Of a DNA stretch of 64,000 nt, positions 43,530-51,517 are shown one piece after another. Below the pieces are notes generated by a model. It was not told where the DNA came from, did not search any database, and saw nothing but the letters and a program-made list of their open reading frames with translations. This stretch comes from Aerococcus christensenii (GTDB lineage: Bacteria > Bacillota > Bacilli > Lactobacillales > Aerococcaceae): the NCBI RefSeq assembly GCF_001543105.1, contig NZ_CP014159.1:496001-560000 (forward strand), written 5' to 3'. The position numbers and the translations under genes were made by a program. Numbering within the stretch: position 1 is the first letter of the stretch; each line of letters starts with the position of its first letter.

Positions 43530-44576
43530 TTACTTCTTTTGATCCTGAAAAGTGGATTCATTTTTCCCGGATCTTCCCATTAATTCTAGAATTGTTTCTC
43601 GTAAATTGCGTCCTTGGTAAACCACCTGATAGGTCGCCTCTGTGATTGGCATTTCAATACCTTGACTTTTGGCTAATTCATAGGCAGACTTCGTGGTATG
43701 GATGCCTTCCACCACCATCCCCATATGATCCAAAATTTCCTGAGTGGTTTTGCCTTGCCCAAGTTGGTAACCCGCTTGCCAATTCCTCGAATACTGACTC
43801 GTACAGGTCACAATAAGATCTCCTAATCCGCTCAATCCCGAGAAGGTCAAAGGATCCGCTCCCATAGAAACACCTAGTCGAGTCATTTCTGCCAGTCCTC
43901 TTGTCATTAGAGCTGCTTTCGCATTATCCCCAAAACCTAAGCCCATAAGTGCTCCACTACATAAAGCAATGATATTTTTCAAAGCACCGCCTAATTCCAC
44001 ACCAATCACATCGGCATTCGTATAGACTCTTAAATAAGTATTCATAAAGAGAGATTGAATGTGAGCAGCTGCTTCAAGATCCGAAGAAGCCGCCGTTATT
44101 GCCGTTAGATCTTTTTTAGCGACTTCTTCTGCATGGCTTGGACCAGAAAATACCACAGGTCCCCGATACTTCACTGACAAAAGCTCTTCTTTAAAAATTT
44201 GACTAATCCGTAGATGAGTCCCTAGTTCAATTCCCTTGGCTGCATGAAAGAGAACAGGCTGCTCCCCAGCTTGATTTTTCTTCAAAAAATAAGGGCAGCA
44301 TTTCTTTAAAACCTCTCTCATGGCATTCGTAGGGACTACAAATCCAACCATTTCTCCAAAAGCGATAGCTTTCTCTAAATCGCTCGTCACTTGCAATTTT
44401 TCATTTAACAAAAGATTGGGAAGGTAGTGAGCATTTCGATGGGTTGTTTGAATCTCATTCACTTGCTCCTTGCGATACGTCCAAAGCATCACTTGGTGGC
44501 CATTCTCTACCAAAAGATTGGCTAGAGCAGTGCCCCAGGATCCTGCCCCTAGGATAGTAATTCGTGATTGTTGCAT
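43530..44576 (-). CDS. gpsA: NAD(P)-dependent glycerol-3-phosphate dehydrogenase
   Basis: A 348-residue enzyme with the Rossmann motif ITILGAGSWGTALANLL, the central AAKGIELGTHLRIS and the catalytic Lys region GVELGGALKNIIALCSGALMGLGFGDNAKAAL. It makes sn-glycerol-3-phosphate for phospholipids. Gaps to galU and lgt are 12 and 17 bp. Confidence 0.96.
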   Translation of the reverse strand: MQQSRITILGAGSWGTALANLLVENGHQVMLWTYRKEQVNEIQTTHRNAHYLPNLLLNEKLQVTSDLEKAIAFGEMVGFVVPTNAMREVLKKCCPYFLKKNQAGEQPVLFHAAKGIELGTHLRISQIFKEELLSVKYRGPVVFSGPSHAEEVAKKDLTAITAASSDLEAAAHIQSLFMNTYLRVYTNADVIGVELGGALKNIIALCSGALMGLGFGDNAKAALMTRGLAEMTRLGVSMGADPLTFSGLSGLGDLIVTCTSQYSRNWQAGYQLGQGKTTQEILDHMGMVVEGIHTTKSAYELAKSQGIEMPITEATYQVVYQGRNLRETILELMGRSGKNESTFQDQKK

Positions 44577-44593
44577 TCTAAAACTTATCCTTT

Positions 44594-45442
44594 CTATGAC
44601 TTTCTTACTTTTTTAAAAGGCCCATGAAATTGAGAATAGTAAGGTGCTTTTTCCTGATGATATCTTCGATAAAGGAAAAGGCTTCCCCCCACTATAAACA
44701 AGATCAGAGACAACATTTGAGAGACTCTGAAAGGACCTAAATATAAGGAATCTGTTCGCAACCCTTCAATAAAGAATCGCCCAAAAGCGTACCAGATAAC
44801 ATATAAAAGCGCAGTATCTCCTAAACGTAAAAAGTTTTTCTTTCGACGTAAGAAAAGAAGTAAACCTACTCCCAGAAGATTCCAAACCGATTCATAGAGG
44901 AAAGTAGGATGATAATAGCTTCCATTTATTAACATTCTGTCCACAATAAATGAAGGTAAATGCAAGACTTCCCGTAAAAAACTTTCTGAAGCAAGTCCTC
45001 CATGTGCTTCCCTATTCACAAAATTTCCCCAACGCCCAATCGCCTGAGCCAACAAGAGATAAGGTGCTGCTACATCCGCTAAAAAACGCACAGAGAACCC
45101 CCACCTTCTTGCATACACATAGGCCGTTATTACAGCAGCAATAATGCCTCCGTAAATGGCTATTCCTCCATTCCAAATGGCAATAATTTGGCCCAGATGC
45201 TGACTGTAGTACTCCCATTCAAAAAGGACATAATAAATTCTAGCTCCTACAAAACCTAAAGGGATCGCCCACATCAATAAATCCATGACACGATCACTAT
45301 CAAAGCCTTTTCTCTCCACTTCCCTAAGCGCTAATTCTACACTCAGTAACATCGCGCAAGCAATAATAATAGCGTACCATCGTACAGGAAGTCCTAAGAG
45401 GTGAAAAGCTACTGGATTAATTTGAATCATATTATTTTCCAT
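44594..45442 (-). CDS. lgt: Prolipoprotein diacylglyceryl transferase
   Basis: A 282-residue membrane enzyme with seven hydrophobic segments. GFVGARIYYVLFEWEYY, the signature GRWGNFVNREAHGG and HPTFLYESVWN are conserved. It adds diacylglycerol to the lipobox Cys of lipoproteins. The ATG at 45440-45442 has GAGAGGG upstream and overlaps the end of hprK; an earlier in-frame ATG is rejected. Confidence 0.95.
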   Translation of the reverse strand: MENNMIQINPVAFHLLGLPVRWYAIIIACAMLLSVELALREVERKGFDSDRVMDLLMWAIPLGFVGARIYYVLFEWEYYSQHLGQIIAIWNGGIAIYGGIIAAVITAYVYARRWGFSVRFLADVAAPYLLLAQAIGRWGNFVNREAHGGLASESFLREVLHLPSFIVDRMLINGSYYHPTFLYESVWNLLGVGLLLFLRRKKNFLRLGDTALLYVIWYAFGRFFIEGLRTDSLYLGPFRVSQMLSLILFIVGGSLFLYRRYHQEKAPYYSQFHGPFKKVRKS

Positions 45443-46388
45443 GTTGTCCCTCTCGCCTATCTTCTGTTGAATTTTTAGCAATTAAATTTTTTAAACGTTC
45501 TTCAAATTCTTTGCCGGAATTATAGCCCATACGGTTGGCCCGAAGATTCATAGCGGCCACCTCTACAATATTAGAGAAATTCCTCCCGGTTCGTATAGGA
45601 ACTGTAATGCGTGGGACTTTTACGCCAAGAACAGACACCATTTCTGGCTCACTTCCTAGGCGTTCATAATCTTCGCCATCTTTCCAAAATACCATATTGA
45701 CAATTAAATTTAATTGTTGATTTTGTCGAACCGCCCCTGCTCCAAACAAGGTCATTACGTTAATAATCCCCAGGCCACGAATTTCAATCATATTTTGTAA
45801 AATAGGAGGTGCCTCTCCGATTAAGGTATATTCATCACGTTTATGGAGTTCAATCCGATCATCCGCTACCAAGCGGTGTCCGTTTTTAATTAATTCTAGG
45901 GCGGTTTCAGACTTTCCAATCCCACTTTCTCCGACAATCATAATGCCTAAACCATAGACATCAACAAGCACGCCATGCTTCGAAATACGTGGAGCTAACC
46001 GTTCTTGAAGAAAAGTCGTGATGTTAGAAAAGAGTTGCGTGGTCACTGCCCGTCCCTTAAGGACAGGAATATGATTCTCTCTAGCTGCTTGAAGGACCTC
46101 ATATTCAGGCTTTAACCCTCGAGAGAAAATGAAAACAGGAGTATCTACTCTCGCCATCCTTCTCATCACCAATAACCGCCCATCGCTAGTCATTTTCGAT
46201 AAATAAGAATGCTCACTGCGTCCAAACAATTGCACCCGTTCGGAAGGATAATAATTAAAATAGCCAGATAATTCTAATCCTGGACGAGAAATATCACTCG
46301 TTGTTATTTCTCGCTCTAAATATTCTTCACCAGAAATCACTTCCAAAGAAAGTTCTTCTTTTAATTCTCTGACTGTGACCACTTCCAT
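45432..46388 (-). CDS. hprK: HPr kinase/phosphorylase
   Basis: A 318-residue enzyme with the P-loop GESGIGKSETAL (about residues 154-165) and the HprK signature EIRGLGIINVMTLFGAGAVR. It phosphorylates Ser46 of HPr, the step that activates CcpA at cre sites; cre-like sites are seen at the amidase, sorbitol and licT-type operons here. It is followed by the overlapping lgt gene, the usual Gram-positive order. Confidence 0.97.
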   Translation of the reverse strand: MEVVTVRELKEELSLEVISGEEYLEREITTSDISRPGLELSGYFNYYPSERVQLFGRSEHSYLSKMTSDGRLLVMRRMARVDTPVFIFSRGLKPEYEVLQAARENHIPVLKGRAVTTQLFSNITTFLQERLAPRISKHGVLVDVYGLGIMIVGESGIGKSETALELIKNGHRLVADDRIELHKRDEYTLIGEAPPILQNMIEIRGLGIINVMTLFGAGAVRQNQQLNLIVNMVFWKDGEDYERLGSEPEMVSVLGVKVPRITVPIRTGRNFSNIVEVAAMNLRANRMGYNSGKEFEERLKNLIAKNSTEDRREGQHGK

Positions 46389-46463
46389 ACCGCTTCCTCC
46401 TTTTTGTGCATTTCTCGTTTATTTTACCATAGCTCTTAAAAATTTAAATCTCCCTTTTTCCAC

Positions 46464-46832
46464 TTACCGATCTTCCCAATCCTTGGGAGGAAAAAGACGA
46501 AAGAATAGCATTTGAACTAAGCCATACACGGCTGCTAAAAGGCTGCCATAAAAGATACTATTGACCATAAAATATCTTTCGCCCATAAGAATAGCTGCCA
46601 AATAAAAAATAAAACCATTCAAAATAATCTTAAAGAACCCTAGTGTCACGAATGTTAAGGGAAAAGCAAAAAATTTTAAAACAGGATAAACTAACTTATA
46701 CAAAACTGCAATAACAACCGCTAAAACAAAGGCAGTTTCCAGATTAGCTAGATACACCTGAGGCCATAAGAATTGACACATCTTGTACAGAGTAAAAGCT
46801 TCAATCATTAATCGAATCAGCCGGTACATCAT
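46464..46832 (-). CDS. YvlD-like phage-holin-family IV membrane protein
   Basis: A 122-residue protein with four hydrophobic segments (KLVYPVLKFFAFPLTFVTLGFFKIILNGFIFYLA is central), characteristic of the small YvlD group. Its start overlaps the PspC-type gene by four bases. In Bacillus the homologues yvlC and yvlD also stand next to hprK. Function is probably in envelope stress but not defined. Confidence 0.85.
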   Translation of the reverse strand: MMYRLIRLMIEAFTLYKMCQFLWPQVYLANLETAFVLAVVIAVLYKLVYPVLKFFAFPLTFVTLGFFKIILNGFIFYLAAILMGERYFMVNSIFYGSLLAAVYGLVQMLFFRLFPPKDWEDR

Positions 46833-47158
46833 GATTCTTCATCCTCCACTTTTTGGGCCTTCCGAATTCCTTTACGATTAAGGTCTCGATACATAGGCTC
46901 TTCTGATTCCCTTTTCTTTTTTTGATATTCTTGATCTTGGTAACGCCCCTTGACCTCTTGTACGCTTTCTCTAGGAATCAGTACCGCTAGGAGAGTATAC
47001 AAAGCGCCTATGATTAAAGCATGCCGAGAGAATAACAGGCTTACTATTATAAAACCTCTTAACCAAATCGATGGAAAGCCAAAATATTGAGCAATCCCTC
47101 CACAAACTCCTTCTAATACAGAATCTGTTAACGAACGTCTTAACTGTTTTTTAGGCAT
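46829..47158 (-). CDS. PspC-domain protein (YvlC-like)
   Basis: A 109-residue protein: KKQLRRSLTDSVLEGVCGGIAQYFGFPSIWLRG is the PspC domain, followed by one to two hydrophobic segments and a charged tail. PspC proteins sense or support membrane integrity. The ATG at 47156-47158 with AAAGGAGG eight bases upstream is preferred over an upstream in-frame ATG. Confidence 0.88.
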   Translation of the reverse strand: MPKKQLRRSLTDSVLEGVCGGIAQYFGFPSIWLRGFIIVSLLFSRHALIIGALYTLLAVLIPRESVQEVKGRYQDQEYQKKKRESEEPMYRDLNRKGIRKAQKVEDEES

Positions 47159-47257
47159 ATTATTCCTCCTTTTCCTGCTTACCTTTCTCATAAGATTACT
47201 CTTATTTTATCATATGTCCTTTAGAAGGGGAGAGTGTCCCCCTTTCTTTAGGGAATT

Positions 47258-50200
47258 TTATGAGTCTAATCCTACCCAACGGCAGCAACTTCCCTGAGGC
47301 GTCATTTGGACTTGTAATTGGACAGGAAGTTCTTGCTTCAACTCTTCTCGATGAGAAATAAGTCCAATTAAGCGTCCACTCTGCTGATGCAAATCAACCA
47401 AGGTATCCATGGCTTTTTGTAAATTTTCTTGATCCAAAGTTCCAAAACCTTCATCAATAAAAAGCATACCAACTTCTACTACCCCTGCCTGTTCTTGAAT
47501 GATATCACTCAATCCCAAAGCGAGAGATAGAGCCGCTTGAAAACTTTCTCCGCCTGAAAGGGAATGAACACTGCGCTCACTCGCGCTGTATGCATCATAA
47601 ACGTTCAAATTTAATCCCTTCGCCTGATTGCCTCCAATCTTTTCATCTGCTCGACGAAACAGATATTGCCCACTCGTCATCCGATAAAAATGGCGATTCG
47701 CCCTTTCAAGAATTCGATCAAAATACACGCCTAAAAAATAACGTTCAAAAGAAATTCTTTGACTTTGATTTAATTCCCCATTGGCTACTTCACTAAGCGT
47801 TTTTAATTGTCCATAAGCTTTCTCCTGACCATGGTAAGTGGCTTGCAAGTGATGAAATTGTTTAAGGGCTTCCTCCAATCGAATAATAAAATGTTCCGCT
47901 TGATCCACTTGTCCTTTTAGTTGGCTCACTTTTTTTCGATCTTGTCCTAATTCTTCTTGATAAGTAGCTAAAGTGCCTTGAACATGATAGTCTTGAAGAG
48001 ATTTTTGATTTATCTTTTGACGTTGCTCTAATTCATAGACTTGATGCGAATAGGCAGACAAGCTCCTTTCTACCGCTGCCCAATCTTCCGTCAGTTCATG
48101 TAAAGCTTTCACTTCTTCTTCCTGGAGTTTGACCTTCTTTAAACCTTTTGAAATATCCTGAGCGAAAGAAAGTTGGGTATCTCGATTGAACGATAAAGCT
48201 TGATCCAAATAATCTTTCTGTGCCTTTAAAACGACTTCTTCTTTTGCTAACGTATGATCCTTATTTTGTAAGGCTTCCTTTTTATCCAAATAAAGTTTTT
48301 TCTGGGTTTGAACTTGGAGCAATTTGTCCTGTAAGGATTGTCTTCCTTCACCCGATAGCTTCTTCTTTAGAGTCATTAAATGCGCATACTTTCTGTCTTT
48401 TTCTTCTCGTCTTGCTTGACTTTGCCCTTGCAAACGCTCATAGCGCTGTTGGCAGGTCTTCGCTTCTTCTTGAAGTCTTTGATAAGCCGCTTCTAACTTC
48501 TTGCGTTCTTGAACGCCTTTCTGTGCTTGCTGAATTTTTTCTTCTATATTCTCTACAGCCTTCCACGCTTGCTCTTGGTCTTTCTTTATTTCTTCTTCGC
48601 TTTTAGAAAAACTTTTACTCTCTACTCTTCCTTTCAAGCGTTGAAGGACTTCTGCTTGTTCTTGATAAGCTACTTGCGCTTCTTTCATTCGCCTTTCTGC
48701 TTGATCTACATTCTCCGCTCTCACTGTTTCTTCTACTAATTGAGCAGGACGTGGATGCGTCCGGCTACCACATACCTGACAAGGTTCGCCCTCTGTCAAG
48801 TCTTCCGCCATGATTCCCGCTAAATTCCGCTGGTAAATCTGCTTCAATCGGACATACTTCTGCGCTTCCTGCTTAAAATTAACTTCTTTTTGTTGAAAAA
48901 GTTCCAAACTTTTTTGATATTTTTTTTGATCCGTAATTGCTTCGTAATAAGCCTGTAATTCTTCATCTAAGGTCTGACAAGTAGATCGGGCTTCTTGCAG
49001 AGAGAGAGGCAAAGTGCGAGACAGCTGCTCTTGTTCTTCTAACTGTTGAAGTGATTGGTCCCAGTTTTTCATTTGCTGCTGATAAACAGCCAAAGTTTCT
49101 TGAAGCTTTGTTGCTTCTTCTTCATCTCCTTGAAGTAACTGATCTAACTTTCCTACTTCTAAAGATTCATCATGGTAAGCTTCCCATTGACGCAAGTCTT
49201 CTTGCCATCTTTTTTCTTCTTGTTCTAATTGAGGCAAACTCTCTAACCGGTCACCCCACGCCTGCTTATCCTTCCTTTGCTCAGCCTGGGCGACCTCATG
49301 TCTTTCTTGACGTTGCTTCCACTTTTGAAGATCAGCTTGTAAGCCTTCCTCTTCCTTTTCAACCCTCTCCTTCTCCCTCAAACGTTGGTAAAGCGCTTGA
49401 GTATTTTGATAGATTTGATAGCGCCTGTTTTCTTCTTGGTACCACTCCTTCTTCTCATCTAAAGTAAGTGAATCTGACTGAATTTTGGCCGCTTCCTCCA
49501 AAATTTGAAGGCATTTTTCTTTATAGTTACAAGTTTGGAGAAGGTCATCTAAAGTTGCTTGAAGTTTCTCTTTCTTTTCTTGCTCTTGGCCAAGAGAAGT
49601 GGTTGCTTGATCAAATAAAGTTTCCAGATTTTCCCCAACTTTTCCCTGAGAAGAACTTTCCTGCAGAATCGTTTTCAAATGATCACTAACCAAAGTCATT
49701 TGTTTTTGTAAAGCGGTTAAGTCTTGTTTAATACTGTTATAATCTTCTTTCAGATTACCTTGAAAGACGTTGAGTTTTTCTGTATGAAAGATCTTTCTAA
49801 AAAGAGCTTCTTTCTCTCGACTCGAAGCTTCCAGCAACGTTTTAAATTCTCCTTGGGGTAATAAAACGATCTGGGTAAATTGATCCTTACTCAACCCCAG
49901 AATCTTCTCTATCTTTTGATTGAGCTCTTTATTTTTTCCTTTGATAAGCTGCCCATCACACATCACTTCAATGATTTCACTTGGATACTTTTTACTGCGC
50001 CCCTTTACCGCAGATGGCCCCTGCTGGCTAGGCTGCCGGTAGATTTCATATTGATGAGTGCCTTGCATAAAAGTTACCCGAACATAAGCCAAGTCCTGAT
50101 CTGTGGCATAACGAGATTTCAATTCCCGCACTTCACGCGAACTTCCACTAGCGACCCCATACAGACCGTAAATTAAGGCATCGAAAATCGTCGTCTTTCC

Positions 50201-50317
50201 CGCTCCGGTGTCTCCACTAATCATAAATAAGCCATAACTGCTCACCCGATCAAATCGAAGGATAGTCTTTTGACGATAAGATCCAAAAGCATTCAATTCT
50301 AAACTGGCTAGTCGCAT
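47258..50317 (-). CDS. sbcC: SbcC nuclease subunit (Rad50-like ATPase)
   Basis: A 1019-residue SMC-like protein. The N-terminal Walker A is SGDTGAGKTTIFDALIYGLYG; long coiled coils rich in Glu, Gln, Leu and Lys fill the middle and enclose a zinc hook GEPCQVCGSRTHPRP (about residue 500). The C-terminal signature is SLSGGESFQAALSLALGLS and Walker B LFIDEGFGTLD. With SbcD it opens hairpins and DNA ends. It overlaps sbcD by ten bases. Confidence 0.95.
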   Translation of the reverse strand: MRLASLELNAFGSYRQKTILRFDRVSSYGLFMISGDTGAGKTTIFDALIYGLYGVASGSSREVRELKSRYATDQDLAYVRVTFMQGTHQYEIYRQPSQQGPSAVKGRSKKYPSEIIEVMCDGQLIKGKNKELNQKIEKILGLSKDQFTQIVLLPQGEFKTLLEASSREKEALFRKIFHTEKLNVFQGNLKEDYNSIKQDLTALQKQMTLVSDHLKTILQESSSQGKVGENLETLFDQATTSLGQEQEKKEKLQATLDDLLQTCNYKEKCLQILEEAAKIQSDSLTLDEKKEWYQEENRRYQIYQNTQALYQRLREKERVEKEEEGLQADLQKWKQRQERHEVAQAEQRKDKQAWGDRLESLPQLEQEEKRWQEDLRQWEAYHDESLEVGKLDQLLQGDEEEATKLQETLAVYQQQMKNWDQSLQQLEEQEQLSRTLPLSLQEARSTCQTLDEELQAYYEAITDQKKYQKSLELFQQKEVNFKQEAQKYVRLKQIYQRNLAGIMAEDLTEGEPCQVCGSRTHPRPAQLVEETVRAENVDQAERRMKEAQVAYQEQAEVLQRLKGRVESKSFSKSEEEIKKDQEQAWKAVENIEEKIQQAQKGVQERKKLEAAYQRLQEEAKTCQQRYERLQGQSQARREEKDRKYAHLMTLKKKLSGEGRQSLQDKLLQVQTQKKLYLDKKEALQNKDHTLAKEEVVLKAQKDYLDQALSFNRDTQLSFAQDISKGLKKVKLQEEEVKALHELTEDWAAVERSLSAYSHQVYELEQRQKINQKSLQDYHVQGTLATYQEELGQDRKKVSQLKGQVDQAEHFIIRLEEALKQFHHLQATYHGQEKAYGQLKTLSEVANGELNQSQRISFERYFLGVYFDRILERANRHFYRMTSGQYLFRRADEKIGGNQAKGLNLNVYDAYSASERSVHSLSGGESFQAALSLALGLSDIIQEQAGVVEVGMLFIDEGFGTLDQENLQKAMDTLVDLHQQSGRLIGLISHREELKQELPVQLQVQMTPQGSCCRWVGLDS

Positions 50318-51471
50318 GACTCTCCCTCACTCTCTTCGGCTTCTTCCCAAGCTTTTTTGACATATTCCCATTGTTTTACGGTGATCTCTTGCCCGAGGAC
50401 CTCTTGATAAAAGCTATCAAAAGTTTCTAAAGGCGTTTTCATCACCTTTTCCACTTGTAAATATCGAGTCACTTCCTGCAACTTTTCCTCTTGATAGAGA
50501 GAAGGATATTCTAAACTCATCACATGAGGATAATTTTCCCGTAATCGATTCATTCCCTCATGAATCGGATGGGCATCTTCCAACTCAAAATACACATAGT
50601 CTTCACTCTTATGCCTCATGGCTTCCTCAAAAGTTGTTGCATAGACTCTTAAATCATGTATCGGTTGAATCGGACATTTCTTGACATTGATAGCTGTTTT
50701 GGTCAAATCAATTTCCAAATAATGCTTATGGTGATTAGCTTCTGACTTCGAATACTTCAGAGGAGAGCCACTGTATCTCACCCGATCTGATTTCACTTTC
50801 TGTCCGCCATGAAGATGACCTAAAGCGACGTAATCAAAACCTTCAAAAACCTCTAAAGGGACATACTCTGTCATTCCAATACTCAACGGACGTTCAGAAT
50901 CCGAATAGATGAGGCCGCCTCTTTCATCTTCTAAAGAATCAGCAGTCACATAGCCGTGATAAACGACAATGTTCAATCGATCAGGGTTCCACACCGAGCG
51001 AATCGCTTCCACTTGTTTCTGAGCAGCCTTTTGTAGACTCGTAATCGAAGAATCTTTATAGATTTCACGAATAAATCCATGTTCAGAAAAAGGCAACAAA
51101 TAAATATCTGCTTCTCCTATCTGCACACACTCGGGTTGTTTTTGGGGCAAGCCTGCCAGATACACGCCCGCTTTTTGATAGGCAGCTTTTCCATAAGCGA
51201 TCCTTTCCCCTGCATCATGGTTACCACTCATGACACACACTGGCATGGATAATTCATTCATCATTCTCTCCAGCAATTGATCAGCGGCTCTAACCGTCTC
51301 ACGATTAGGCAAAGAGCGATCATAAAAATCCCCCGCAATGATAACCACATCCGCAGAGCTCGTCTTCCATTCATCAATTAGTCGATTAAAAACAATTATT
51401 TGATCAGCTAACATTGACCGTTCATTGACAATCTTTCCTAAATGCCAATCTGAACTATGAATGATTTTCAT
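50308..51471 (-). CDS. sbcD: SbcD nuclease subunit (Mre11-like)
   Basis: A 387-residue metallophosphoesterase: HSSDWHLGK, IIAGDFYDRS, MSGNHDAGERI, VVYHGYV and ALGHLHGGQ are the five metal-binding motifs. The third codon of the longest open frame (ATG at 51469-51471) is the better start, seven bases after GAGGG. It forms a complex with SbcC, encoded directly downstream. Confidence 0.95.
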   Translation of the reverse strand: MKIIHSSDWHLGKIVNERSMLADQIIVFNRLIDEWKTSSADVVIIAGDFYDRSLPNRETVRAADQLLERMMNELSMPVCVMSGNHDAGERIAYGKAAYQKAGVYLAGLPQKQPECVQIGEADIYLLPFSEHGFIREIYKDSSITSLQKAAQKQVEAIRSVWNPDRLNIVVYHGYVTADSLEDERGGLIYSDSERPLSIGMTEYVPLEVFEGFDYVALGHLHGGQKVKSDRVRYSGSPLKYSKSEANHHKHYLEIDLTKTAINVKKCPIQPIHDLRVYATTFEEAMRHKSEDYVYFELEDAHPIHEGMNRLRENYPHVMSLEYPSLYQEEKLQEVTRYLQVEKVMKTPLETFDSFYQEVLGQEITVKQWEYVKKAWEEAEESEGESCD

Positions 51472-51487
51472 CAACATTCCCTCTTCC

Positions 51488-51515
51488 TAAAAAAGGGGGC
51501 AAAATCCCCTTTTTT
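51488..51515 (-). terminator. Terminator of uvrA
   Basis: AAAAAAGGGG-CAAAAT-type loop-CCCCTTTTTT; the symmetrical stem lies directly after the uvrA stop codon. Confidence 0.85.
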
Positions 51516-51517
51516 CT

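Noticed and set aside
48220..50176. Series of plus-strand open frames opposite sbcC
   Set aside because: They result from the coiled-coil codon composition of sbcC on the other strand and lack start signals.
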